This document shows positions 42,442 to 50,770 of a stretch of DNA of 64,000 bases, piece by piece. The notes under the pieces were generated by a model, which ran no database searches, was not told the DNA's origin, and was given only the letters and a program-made list of their open reading frames with translations. Within the stretch, counting starts at the first letter, position 1, and each line of letters begins with the position of its first letter. The stretch comes from Romboutsia_E sp900604535 (GTDB lineage: Bacteria > Bacillota > Clostridia > Peptostreptococcales > Peptostreptococcaceae): assembly GCF_900604535.1 (NCBI RefSeq), contig NZ_UWOT01000002.1, forward strand, positions 62,001 to 126,000, read 5' to 3'. The position numbers were made by a program, and so were the translations under genes.

Positions 42442-43731
42442 ATGAGAGTAGCAATATTAACAATGTTTAATGGATTAACAAGTACTTATTCTTTGGTGAA
42501 TGTAGTTGCTGAGCATATAAGGATGTTATTAGATGGAGGGCAAAAGGTAACGTTATTAGTTTGCCAAGATTGTAATGATAGTGAAAGGTATGGTATTTTC
42601 TTAGATGAAAGAATAGAATGGGTTAAAGTTTGTAATAGGTATAATGGAAAGCAAATACACTGGAGAGATTATAATTACCCAGGGATAAAAATGCATGGCA
42701 CATTAATACCTGAATCAGAAGCTATTGGAGAAGATTTAATCGATAAATTAAAAGATGTTGATGTGTGCATGATGCACGATATTCACTATCAAGGATGGCA
42801 TATGGTTCATAATTTAGCAGTCAGATATGCTCAGAAAAAACTACCTAATGTGAAATTTATAGCCATGACTCACTCCATGCCAGATACTAGCCAAGTTGGT
42901 AGAAATGTAGAATGGCCAGATTCTGCAAGATATTCACCTATGCCAAACACGATATACGCATATCCAACTGAATGTGGATTAGAATCTTTATCTAAACAAT
43001 ACAATGTAGATATAAGTAAATGTAGGGTAATAAATAATACACTAGATATAATTCAAGATATGAGTAAAGAAGTTCAAGAACTACATGAAAAAGTAGATTT
43101 ACTTTCAAGTGATATATTAATAGTATATCCAGCTAGACTTACTACAGGAAAGAGATTTGAGAAGGTTTCAAGTTTAGCTGGAGTTATAAAAAAAGAAACA
43201 AATAAAAGTGTAAAAGTTATATTCTGTGAATTCCCATCTATGGACATTGATCCCAAAATGTATAAAAAAACTATAATTAGTCAAGGAGTTAGTTATGGTT
43301 TAAATGAAGATGATATAGTATTTACAAGTGACTATGGTCATGTCAGTGGATTTAAGAGAGAATGTGTTTTAGAATTATTTACTTTATCTAATTTATATAT
43401 ATGTCCATCACTTGCTGAGTCTTTTGGTTTGACAGTTTTAGAAGCTGCAAGTAGAGGGAATTATATAGTGCTAAATGAAGCTGTACCAGCGTTAAAAGAA
43501 ATTGGAAATATGATTGACGGATATTTTATGAGATGGGACGCAAGGAATTTTTATGGTATGACACAAGAAAAATATTATCCAACGGAGTTAGAGTATTATA
43601 AATATCATGCTAAAAATATTATAGAGCAAATGGAAAGCAATTGCGTAATAAGAGCAAAAACTATGGCAAGAAATAGATATAGTCCTAAGTGGGTTTATGA
43701 AAATCAACTAAAGCCACTTTTATACGAATAA
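42442..43731 (+). CDS. Glycosyltransferase family 4-like (GT-B)
   Basis: A 429-residue GT-B glycosyltransferase. The N-terminal lobe begins with AILTMFNGLTSTYSLVNV and has MMHDIHYQGWH. The C-terminal lobe (about residues 220-400) starts ILIVYPARLTTGKRFE and carries the donor-binding motif CPSLAESFGLTVLEAASRG with the paired glutamates of the EX7E motif. It transfers a sugar from a nucleotide donor; donor and acceptor are unknown. GAGGGGAG precedes the ATG. Second gene of a two-glycosyltransferase unit. Confidence 0.87.
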   Translation: MRVAILTMFNGLTSTYSLVNVVAEHIRMLLDGGQKVTLLVCQDCNDSERYGIFLDERIEWVKVCNRYNGKQIHWRDYNYPGIKMHGTLIPESEAIGEDLIDKLKDVDVCMMHDIHYQGWHMVHNLAVRYAQKKLPNVKFIAMTHSMPDTSQVGRNVEWPDSARYSPMPNTIYAYPTECGLESLSKQYNVDISKCRVINNTLDIIQDMSKEVQELHEKVDLLSSDILIVYPARLTTGKRFEKVSSLAGVIKKETNKSVKVIFCEFPSMDIDPKMYKKTIISQGVSYGLNEDDIVFTSDYGHVSGFKRECVLELFTLSNLYICPSLAESFGLTVLEAASRGNYIVLNEAVPALKEIGNMIDGYFMRWDARNFYGMTQEKYYPTELEYYKYHAKNIIEQMESNCVIRAKTMARNRYSPKWVYENQLKPLLYE

Positions 43732-43743
43732 AATAGGAAATTT

Positions 43744-43780
43744 TAAGGCGTGCTATGTAAACTTAAGGCACGTCTTAATT
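43744..43780 (+). terminator. Probable intrinsic terminator
   Basis: TAAGGCGTGC (43744-43753) pairs, with one wobble, with GCACGTCTTA (about 43768-43777); the T tract is weak (TTTAT). Confidence 0.6.
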
Positions 43781-43790
43781 TATAATTATA

Positions 43791-43799
43791 TGATATAAT
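43791..43799 (+). promoter_or_regulatory. Extended -10 promoter of TetM-like gene
   Basis: TGATATAAT (TG-n-TATAAT) at 43791-43799, 32 bases before the start codon. Confidence 0.5.
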
Positions 43800-43830
43800 C
43801 AGTATATAACAATTGTATAAGAGGTGAAAG

Positions 43831-45804
43831 ATGAATAAAACAATAGGTATTTTAGCTCATGTAGATGCAGGGAAAACAACTTTTTGTGAGCAAGTACTTT
43901 ATCATACAAATTCAATTAGAAAATTAGGGAGAGTAGATCATAAAGATACATTTTTAGATAATCATAATATAGAAAAATCTAGAGGTATAACTATATTTTC
44001 TTCTCAAGGTAATTTTAAATATAAAGGTTGTGAATATAATTTAATTGATACTCCTGGTCATATAGATTTCTCTCCAGAAATGGAAAGATCCATAAACATT
44101 ATAGATTATGCAGTTTTAATAATAAGTGGAGTTGAGAAAGTTCAATCACATACAAAAACAGTTTTTAGACTATTGAAAGAATATAATGTTCCTGTATTTA
44201 TATTTGTAAATAAGATGGATAGAACAGGAGCAAATATAGATAGTGTTCTAAATGATATTAAACTTAATTTAAGTTGTGATATTGTAGATATTAGTAATTC
44301 ATTAGATATAAAAAATAATTATGATTTAGATGAGAATTTAATAGAATTTATAGCTGAAAGAGATGATATCTTATTTGAAAAATATTTAGACGAATACTAT
44401 GATAAAGACATGTGGATTAATAAATTAAAAGAAGAAATTAAAAATTGTGAAGTATATCCGTGTTGTTTTGGATCGGCACTAAATAATATTGGTATAGATT
44501 CTTTCTTAGATAAGTTAGATTTTTTAACTACTACGAATTACTGTGATGAAGGTGAATTTGTTGGGATAGTGTATAAAGTAATTCATGATGAAAATAAGAA
44601 TAGAATTACTTTTATAAAAGGTTTAAAAGGCAGTTTAAAAGTTAAAGATGAGATAAAGTATAATAATATTAATGAAAAAATAAATCAAATAAGAATTTAC
44701 AATGGTGAAAAGTTTATAACTGAGAATACTGCTAAAGGAGGACAATTATTTGCAGTAACTGGACTTAATAATGCAAATATTGGAGACTATATATTTAGTA
44801 ATGATTTCGAAGAAAGTAAAATTAAATTTTATAATACAAGTACACAAATTCAACCAAATTTAAAAGTTAAGGTCATATTTGATAAATCTTTTAATATAAA
44901 TGAAGTTTACAGTTACTTTAAGATTTTAAATAGTGAAGAGCCATCACTAAATGTATTTTATGATGATAAGTTAAAAGAAATAAGTGTACATATAATGGGA
45001 AAAATTCAACTAGAAATATTAAAAGATATTGTAAAAGAAAGATTTAATTTAGATATAGAATTTGGACAATGTGAGATATTATATAAAGAAACAATAAATA
45101 AGGAAACAAATGGATATGGGCACTTTGAACCGTTAGGTCATTATGCAGAAGTTCACATAATAATAGAACCATCTAATAGAAATTCTGGAATAAGTTTTGA
45201 AAGCAAGGCATTAGTAGATAATCTACAAATAGGTCATCAAAACTTAGTAAAAACTCATATATTTGAAAGAGAACATAGAGGTATTTTAGGTGGATATCCT
45301 TTAACTGATATTAAGATAACTCTAATAAATGGAAGAGCTCACAATAAGCATACAAGTGGAGGAGATTTTAGAGAAGCAACTTTTAGAGCATTAAGACAAG
45401 GTATAGAAAAAGTAGAAAATATACTTCTTGAGCCATACTATAAATTTAGGATTGAAATTAGCTTAGATTATATAGGACGTGTATTATCAGATATACAAAA
45501 AATGAGTGGAGAATTTGAAGAACCACAAATTATAAATGATAGATCCATAATTAAAGGAAGAGGGCCGGTTAGTACATTTATGGATTACAGTATGGAATTA
45601 CTATCTTTTAGCAAAGGTACGGGAAGTATACAATATATACAAGATGGATATGATGTTTGTCATAATAGTGAAGAAGTTTTAGAAAAAAGGAATTATAACA
45701 AAGATGCAGACATAGATTATACATCAAGTTCTATATTTTGTTCAAAGGGTCAAGCCTACAGAGTAGATTCTGATGAAGTAGAAAATCATATGCATTGCTT
45801 ATAA
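43831..45804 (+). CDS. TetM-like translational GTPase (EF-G family), function uncertain
   Basis: A 657-residue five-domain GTPase of the EF-G/ribosomal protection family. G1 is AHVDAGKTT, the switch region SRGITI, G3 DTPGH, G4 NKMD and G5 CCFGSAL. Domain IV (about residues 440-560) contains YPLTDIKITLINGRAH and HTSGGDFREATF. In tetracycline-protecting Tet(M) the domain IV loop reads YSPVS and contacts the drug site; here the loop is NKHTSG, so drug protection should not be assumed. Similar genes are widespread on Clostridia chromosomes. GAGGTGAAAG precedes the ATG. The thioesterase remnant is 26 bases downstream. Confidence 0.82.
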   Translation: MNKTIGILAHVDAGKTTFCEQVLYHTNSIRKLGRVDHKDTFLDNHNIEKSRGITIFSSQGNFKYKGCEYNLIDTPGHIDFSPEMERSINIIDYAVLIISGVEKVQSHTKTVFRLLKEYNVPVFIFVNKMDRTGANIDSVLNDIKLNLSCDIVDISNSLDIKNNYDLDENLIEFIAERDDILFEKYLDEYYDKDMWINKLKEEIKNCEVYPCCFGSALNNIGIDSFLDKLDFLTTTNYCDEGEFVGIVYKVIHDENKNRITFIKGLKGSLKVKDEIKYNNINEKINQIRIYNGEKFITENTAKGGQLFAVTGLNNANIGDYIFSNDFEESKIKFYNTSTQIQPNLKVKVIFDKSFNINEVYSYFKILNSEEPSLNVFYDDKLKEISVHIMGKIQLEILKDIVKERFNLDIEFGQCEILYKETINKETNGYGHFEPLGHYAEVHIIIEPSNRNSGISFESKALVDNLQIGHQNLVKTHIFEREHRGILGGYPLTDIKITLINGRAHNKHTSGGDFREATFRALRQGIEKVENILLEPYYKFRIEISLDYIGRVLSDIQKMSGEFEEPQIINDRSIIKGRGPVSTFMDYSMELLSFSKGTGSIQYIQDGYDVCHNSEEVLEKRNYNKDADIDYTSSSIFCSKGQAYRVDSDEVENHMHCL

Positions 45805-45830
45805 TTATTTGGGAATAGGAGATATAAATT

Positions 45831-46592
45831 ATGCTTAATAAATTTGAAAAAAACTATGAAGTAACATATAGAGACACTGATGCAAGAGGAGAATGTTTTT
45901 TTACTTCTTATATGAATTTTATGGCTGATTGTGGACTTAGTCAAGAAGAGAAGTTAGGATTTTCATTGCCGGAAATGGTAAAAAATAATCATACATGGAT
46001 GCTTTATGACTATGATGTAATAGTATATAAATATGTTAAATATAAAGAGAAGGTAAGAGTTATAACATATGCTAAAAGTTTAAATAAATTTTACGCACTA
46101 AGAGTATTTGAAATGTATAACGAAGATAATGAACTTATAAGTGAGGGAATTACATTAGCTCTTTTAATTGATACTATAAAAAAAGGCCATGTAGAATTCC
46201 TAATGAGTATTATAAAGCATATGGTGTAGAAAAAGAAAATTGTGGACAAGGAAAAAGAGATTTAGAATTTAAGAATATTCAAAGGTTAGATTATGAAAAA
46301 AAGGTAGAGGTACGTTATACAGATATAGACATGAATTGGCATGTAGGAAATGTAAAATATATTGAATGGGTATTAGAAACTATACCATTAGATATAATTA
46401 AAAATTACAGAACTCATCAAATAAAAATAAAGTATAAAAAAGAGGTTGTATATGGTACTAATGTAAGTATACAAACAGATAAATTGTATAAATGAAGAAA
46501 GTAATGAAATTAGTACCATTCATAAGTTAGTTAATGATCAATATGAAGAACTTGCATTAATAGAAACTTATTGGAATAAAGCTAATTTATAA
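45831..46592 (+). pseudogene. Acyl-ACP thioesterase, frameshifted twice
   Basis: The intact gene would encode a double-hotdog acyl-ACP thioesterase (FatA/FatB-like, pfam01643-type) that releases fatty acids from ACP. The first hotdog is read from ATG 45831 (YEVTYRDTDARGECFF) to about base 46184. There a run of seven A (46178-46184) loses the frame; an eighth A would continue into the second hotdog (VEVRYTDIDMNWHVGNVKYIEW) in another frame. A second shift near 46484-46494 (TATAAATGAAG) is needed to reach the natural C-terminus ending at TAA 46590-46592. AGGAGA precedes the ATG. Probably a true pseudogene, though sequencing error in the A run cannot be excluded for the first shift. Confidence 0.85.
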
Positions 46593-46701
46593 GATAATAT
46601 AAATATATTCAAAAATATGTAATAAATCCTTTAAATGATTATATATATAATTACATAAAAATAAATTATAAATATATAATTATAAAAAAGAGGTGTCTTA
46701 T

Positions 46702-47169
46702 ATGCTAAATAATATGATTAATATATATGACATTAGAGAAGATTTAATTAATTTTATAAACATAGTAAAAGACTTTAAAAATGAATATAAATTTACTGAT
46801 TATGAAGATTTAAATTCCATAGAATATGAAGTAGAATTTGATAATGAATACAGTGATCATAAAGAAAGTAAAATAGAAGATACATGGCTAGATGAAATGG
46901 AAATCTTCTCAGAAAAATTAAATGAAATAGAAACAGAAAATCTTATAATAATTAGCAAAATTATAAGTTTAGGTAAAGATTTAATAAAAGGAAAATCTGA
47001 AAAAGAGAAAGTAATAATTATTCAAAATGAATATTTAAGTAATCTTTATGAAGATGAAGATGATTATTATGAAAGTAGAGAAGAAATTATAGAAGATTTG
47101 TTTTCTAAAAAAGGAGAATTATTAATAAGATATATTGAACTAGGTGCTAAAAAGCTAAATATTATATAA
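46702..47169 (+). CDS. Acidic helical protein, unknown function
   Basis: A 155-residue soluble protein, strongly acidic and rich in Glu, Asp, Lys and Ile, with predicted long helices and no cysteine or membrane segment. Acidic patches include YEDEDDYYESREEIIEDLF. GAGGTG six bases upstream supports this ATG over the in-frame GTG at 46693. No family recognised. It ends at a terminator shared with the opposing small gene. Confidence 0.55.
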   Translation: MLNNMINIYDIREDLINFINIVKDFKNEYKFTDYEDLNSIEYEVEFDNEYSDHKESKIEDTWLDEMEIFSEKLNEIETENLIIISKIISLGKDLIKGKSEKEKVIIIQNEYLSNLYEDEDDYYESREEIIEDLFSKKGELLIRYIELGAKKLNII

Positions 47170-47170
47170 A

Positions 47171-47205
47171 AGAACCGCTATTTAATCTAGCGGTTCTCCT
47201 TTTTT
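47171..47205. terminator. Bidirectional terminator overlapping minus-strand gene end
   Basis: AGAACCGCTA (47171-47180) pairs with TAGCGGTTCT (47188-47197), then CCTTTTTTT. The 3' arm lies inside the end of the minus-strand coding region. Confidence 0.88.
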
Positions 47206-47364
47206 TACACTACTTTCAAAAACACATAACGCATCAATAGTATTATCATAAAAAGTACAATCTTTACCTTTCGAACCAAAACCACTACAAACCTTAGGAC
47301 AAATATCACGAACTTTACATTCAAAACAACACTTTATAAGAATATCCATAAATCTACAATCCAT
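47182..47364 (-). CDS. Small cysteine-rich protein (60 aa)
   Basis: A 60-residue protein with eight cysteines (CRF, CCFEC, CPKVC, CTF and CVF contexts), suggesting a metal-binding or disulfide-stabilised fold. GGAGG on the minus strand, just upstream of the ATG, supports expression. No signal peptide. The last codons lie within the bidirectional terminator stem. Family not recognised with confidence. Confidence 0.62.
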   Translation of the reverse strand: MDCRFMDILIKCCFECKVRDICPKVCSGFGSKGKDCTFYDNTIDALCVFESSVKKGEPLD

Positions 47365-47551
47365 ACTATACCTCCTTATTATAAAACTAGGACTAGACTA
47401 ATTAGATTTAATATTTTTTTATGTAACTTACAGTATTTATATACCATATATTTAAATTTATAATTTGTTATAATTAATTTAATCTTTATATGAGTAATAT
47501 ATATAATAGATAATATAAGATTAAAATAAAATTATAGAAAGGGTGTAAATA

Positions 47552-48310
47552 ATGAATATACTTATAACAAACGATGATGGAATAAATGCAGATGGAATAT
47601 TAGAATTAGCTAAATCTATGAAAAGCATAGCTAATGTATATATTGTGGCACCAGATTCTCAAAGAAGTGCAACTGGTCATGCAATAACAGTTCATAATCC
47701 TATAATGGTAAAGGAGGTTTTTGTAGATGATGAAATAAAAGCATATGCTATTTCTGGAACTCCAGCAGACTGTGTAAAAATAGGAATAGAAGCATTATTT
47801 TCGGAGGTAAATTTTGACTTAGTTTTAAGTGGTATAAACAATGGTCCTAATTTAGGTACTGATGTTATATACTCTGGAACAGTATCTGCTGCTATTGAAG
47901 GGCTTGTACAAAATAAGCCATCTATAGCTATATCTTATGATAAATTTAATATTAATAAAGAAACTTATAAAGAAGCTACGAAATATGTAGTTGATATAGT
48001 TAATAAGTTAAAAGAAAATATGAATATATTTAATGATTGTATACTGAATGTAAATATACCAAGTACTGATATAAAGGGTATAAGAATTACTACTTTAGGT
48101 GAAAGAAAATATGAAAATGTTCTAGAGGAGAGAATGAGCCCTTATGGAAATAAGTATTTTTGGATAGGTGGAAAAGTAAAGGAATTACATCAAGATGAAA
48201 GTAGTGACATTGTAGCTGTAAAAGAAGGTTATATTTCTATAACACCTGTAAATATAGAGATGACAAATTTAAATAAAGTCAAAATTTTAAAAGATATGAA
48301 ACTTTTATAG
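47552..48310 (+). CDS. surE: 5'/3'-nucleotidase SurE
   Basis: A 252-residue protein with the SurE signature: ILITNDDGINADGI at the N-terminus (the NDD metal site), APDSQRSATGHAIT (Ser ligand region), AISGTPADCVKIG and LSGINNGPNLGTDVIYSGTVSAA (Asn ligand). It removes phosphate from nucleoside 5'- and 3'-monophosphates and short polyphosphates. GAAAGGGTG precedes the ATG. The 187 bases upstream hold no gene; a TATAAT at 47502-47507 may be its -10 element. Confidence 0.95.
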   Translation: MNILITNDDGINADGILELAKSMKSIANVYIVAPDSQRSATGHAITVHNPIMVKEVFVDDEIKAYAISGTPADCVKIGIEALFSEVNFDLVLSGINNGPNLGTDVIYSGTVSAAIEGLVQNKPSIAISYDKFNINKETYKEATKYVVDIVNKLKENMNIFNDCILNVNIPSTDIKGIRITTLGERKYENVLEERMSPYGNKYFWIGGKVKELHQDESSDIVAVKEGYISITPVNIEMTNLNKVKILKDMKLL

Positions 48311-48381
48311 AATAAGTAACCTAATATATGTATATAAAATAAGAGAACAATAAAACTCACAATATTAAAAGAGGTGAAATT

Positions 48382-49254
48382 ATGAAAAAAACTCTTATTT
48401 TATATGAAAGTAAGTATGGAAAAACTGAAAAATTAGCAAGAATTTTATCTTTTATTTTAGGTCCAGCTAGATTATGTAATGTAAAAAAAGAATTTAATGA
48501 TATAAATGAGTTTGAAAATTTAGTCATAACATTTCCTTTATATGAGAATAATTTTGCAGAAAATATAATTACATATTTTGATAAGTATAAATTTGATCTT
48601 TCTCAAAAAAGGGTAAGTATAGTTATAGTTGGATCATCTAAAGAAGAGTGCATAAAAGCTGTTTTGAAACTTAAGGATATAATTAATAAAAATGATATTT
48701 ACTATTATTTTATACATGGAGAGCACGATGTTTATGAATTTGAAGATAAAAAATCAATAACTTGTGGTATAAAAATAAAAGAATACTTTGATAAGCCAAT
48801 AAAGGAGGCTCCCAGGGAAATTATAAAAAAAGAAATAGATAACTTTATTAATAGTAATAACACATGTACTCTATGTACTGGATATGATAATTTTATTAGG
48901 TCAACACCTATAGAATATAAATATTTTAAAGATAATTTTTATTTTATAAGTGAAGGTGGACTAAAGTTTGTAGGAATATTAAATAATAAAAATATTTCAA
49001 TGAGTATATATGAAAATTATACATCAATGAGTAATTTAAAGGGTCTGCAAGTTAGTGGCGAAGTTAAAATTTTAGATTATTTTAGTGATGAATATAAAGA
49101 AGTTCTTAGATTGAATAATATAAATATAGGTAGCTTAAAAAATTTAAATATATCAATGAATATATTTAAGGTGAAACCAAATAAATATGAATATATAAAT
49201 TCTGATTTAAAAAAAATGGGGTATGATAGTAAACAAATTTATATTAAATTATAA
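48382..49254 (+). CDS. Flavodoxin-domain / FMN split-barrel fusion protein
   Basis: A 290-residue protein. The N-terminal half (residues 1 to about 145) is a flavodoxin-like domain: TLILYESKYGKTEKLA is the FMN phosphate loop, followed by LVITFPLYENN. The C-terminal half (about 165-290) looks like a pyridoxamine 5'-phosphate oxidase-type split barrel (FYFISEGGLKFVGILNNKNISMSIY). Both parts could bind flavin, suggesting internal electron transfer, perhaps a menaquinone-independent dehydrogenase-like or heme/quinone reductase role; the substrate is unknown. CTLC (about residue 169) is a possible redox pair. GAGGTG precedes the ATG. Confidence 0.72.
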   Translation: MKKTLILYESKYGKTEKLARILSFILGPARLCNVKKEFNDINEFENLVITFPLYENNFAENIITYFDKYKFDLSQKRVSIVIVGSSKEECIKAVLKLKDIINKNDIYYYFIHGEHDVYEFEDKKSITCGIKIKEYFDKPIKEAPREIIKKEIDNFINSNNTCTLCTGYDNFIRSTPIEYKYFKDNFYFISEGGLKFVGILNNKNISMSIYENYTSMSNLKGLQVSGEVKILDYFSDEYKEVLRLNNINIGSLKNLNISMNIFKVKPNKYEYINSDLKKMGYDSKQIYIKL

Positions 49255-49324
49255 CCTTGACTAATGAATTTTTAATGTTTAAACTAATTATATATTAATA
49301 AACACTTTGGAAAGAAGGACTAAG

Positions 49325-49585
49325 ATGGAAGCAATATATAGAATAATAGAAGAGAAAATAGCACAATCAGGATATACAGGAGTTGTAGATGGTCAAGAAA
49401 TTTACGATGAAATATGTGATGAGATAGAAGATAAAGAAAATGGAAGTTATATATTTATGTCTAAGAAAGAAGATGACATATTCTTTGAGTATAAAATAGA
49501 TGTAATGGATGATGAGTTTAACTTATCTTATATAGATATAAATTCACCACAAGGTAAACTCCATATTGATTTTGATGCAGAATAA
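49325..49585 (+). CDS. Small acidic protein, unknown function
   Basis: An 86-residue soluble, acidic protein (VDGQEIYDEICDEIEDKENG) with a beta-rich C-terminal half (FFEYKIDVMDDEFNLSYIDI). AAGAAGG supports ATG 49325; an in-frame TTG six codons earlier is possible. No family recognised. Ends inside the 5' arm of a long hairpin. Confidence 0.58.
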   Translation: MEAIYRIIEEKIAQSGYTGVVDGQEIYDEICDEIEDKENGSYIFMSKKEDDIFFEYKIDVMDDEFNLSYIDINSPQGKLHIDFDAE

Positions 49586-49696
49586 AGACATATTTAAAGT
49601 TTTAGTAATTATATAGTAGAGGTTAGGTGTGAAAATTTTATTTTTAACACCTAGACCTTTATATATAAACACAAAAACCTAAATATGTCTTTTTTA
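49584..49696 (+). terminator. Nested two-stem RNA structure, terminator or attenuator
   Basis: An outer 13-bp perfect stem joins AAAGACATATTTA (49584-49596) to TAAATATGTCTTT (49680-49692), followed by TTTTAT. Inside it, AGGTTAGGTGT (49620-49630) pairs with ACACCTAGACCT (49647-49658) with one bulged base. The outer 5' arm starts within the stop codon of the upstream gene. Confidence 0.6.
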
Positions 49697-49747
49697 TATA
49701 AGTTATGTAAAATAAGTATTCAATTATATTTTTAGGAGGGATTACAT

Positions 49748-50542
49748 ATGAATTCACATGATGTAGATTATGTACTTTATGGTGATGATATGCAGTTTGT
49801 TGAGATTGAGTTAGACCCTAGAGAAACTGTAGTTGCTGAAGCTGGAGCAATGATGATGATGGACAATGATATAGCAATGGATACTATATTTGGAGATGGT
49901 AGCCATAAGAGTAGTTCTGGTGGTTTATGGGGCGCTTTAGGAGGTGCAGCTAAGAGAGTTATAACAGGAGAGAGCCTTTTTATGACAGCTTTCACTAATG
50001 AAGGTCACAAAAAGCAAAAAGTAGCTTTTGCATCACCATATCCAGGAAAAATAATTCCCGTTGATTTATCTACTGTTGGAGGAAAGTTAATTTGCCAAAA
50101 GGATGCGTTTTTATGTGCAGCTAAAGGAGTAAGCATTGGAATTGATTTTAGAAAGAAAATGAGTGTAGGATTCTTTGGAGGAGAAGGATTTATACTTCAA
50201 AAACTAGAAGGTGATGGTCTTTGCTTTATACATGCTGGAGGAACTATAATAAGAAAAACACTAGCACCAGGAGAAAAGCTAAAAGTTGATACTGGATGTT
50301 TAGTAGCAATGACAAGAGATGTTAATTATAATATAGAATTTGTAGGAGGGGTAAAAAATACTTTATTTGGTGGAGAGGGTATATTTTTTGCAACACTTAC
50401 AGGACCTGGTGATGTATGGATACAAAGTTTACCATTTAGTCGTTTAGCATCTAAGGTATTTGCATCAGCACCTCAGTCATATGGAAAACAGAGTGATGAA
50501 GGTAGTGTATTAGGTCCATTTGGTAATCTTTTTGAGAGATAA
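49748..50542 (+). CDS. AIM24 / TIGR00266 family protein
   Basis: A 264-residue protein of the AIM24 (TIGR00266) family. Typical features: VEIELDPRETVVAEAGAMMMM near the N-terminus, GLWGALGGAAKR and ESLFMTAFTNEG, then repeated beta-helix strands with GEGFILQKLEGDG, FIHAGGTI and VDTGCLVAM, and IFFATLTGPGDVWIQSLPF at the end. It forms a beta-rich trimeric fold; function in bacteria is unknown. A glycine-rich C-terminus is normal. TAGGAGGG precedes the ATG. Monocistronic. Confidence 0.92.
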   Translation: MNSHDVDYVLYGDDMQFVEIELDPRETVVAEAGAMMMMDNDIAMDTIFGDGSHKSSSGGLWGALGGAAKRVITGESLFMTAFTNEGHKKQKVAFASPYPGKIIPVDLSTVGGKLICQKDAFLCAAKGVSIGIDFRKKMSVGFFGGEGFILQKLEGDGLCFIHAGGTIIRKTLAPGEKLKVDTGCLVAMTRDVNYNIEFVGGVKNTLFGGEGIFFATLTGPGDVWIQSLPFSRLASKVFASAPQSYGKQSDEGSVLGPFGNLFER

Positions 50543-50553
50543 ATAATTAGTTG

Positions 50554-50598
50554 AATAGAGAAATTAGTGTTACTTTGAACCTGATTTCTCTATTTTTT
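50554..50598 (+). terminator. Intrinsic terminator
   Basis: AATAGAGAAAT (50554-50564) pairs with ATTTCTCTATT (50584-50594), then T residues. Confidence 0.85.
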
Positions 50599-50703
50599 TA
50601 TTTGTATAAAAATATTTGAAAGTCTAGGTAAAAATAAAAGAGTGAATATTATGTAATAATATGGTAATATATTAAAGTATTAAAAAATATAATGGTGATT
50701 AAA

Positions 50704-50770
50704 ATGGACTTTAAAATATTTTTAAAACAAAAAAAAAAAGAGAGAAAATAAAGAAATATTTTTGAATAAA
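50704..50770 (+). other. A11 tract and alternative start of GGDEF-EAL gene
   Basis: An ATG at 50704 (weak site GGTGAT upstream) opens a frame that would join the GGDEF-EAL frame if the run of eleven A at 50729-50739 were ten. As sequenced, that frame stops at 50752, and the downstream frame must start at TTG 50762 or ATG 50771, which have no clear ribosome site. Confidence 0.6.

Noticed and set aside
43831..45804. Tetracycline resistance gene
   Set aside because: The protein is of the right superfamily, but the domain IV loop needed for drug displacement is not present; treated as TetM-like of unknown function.
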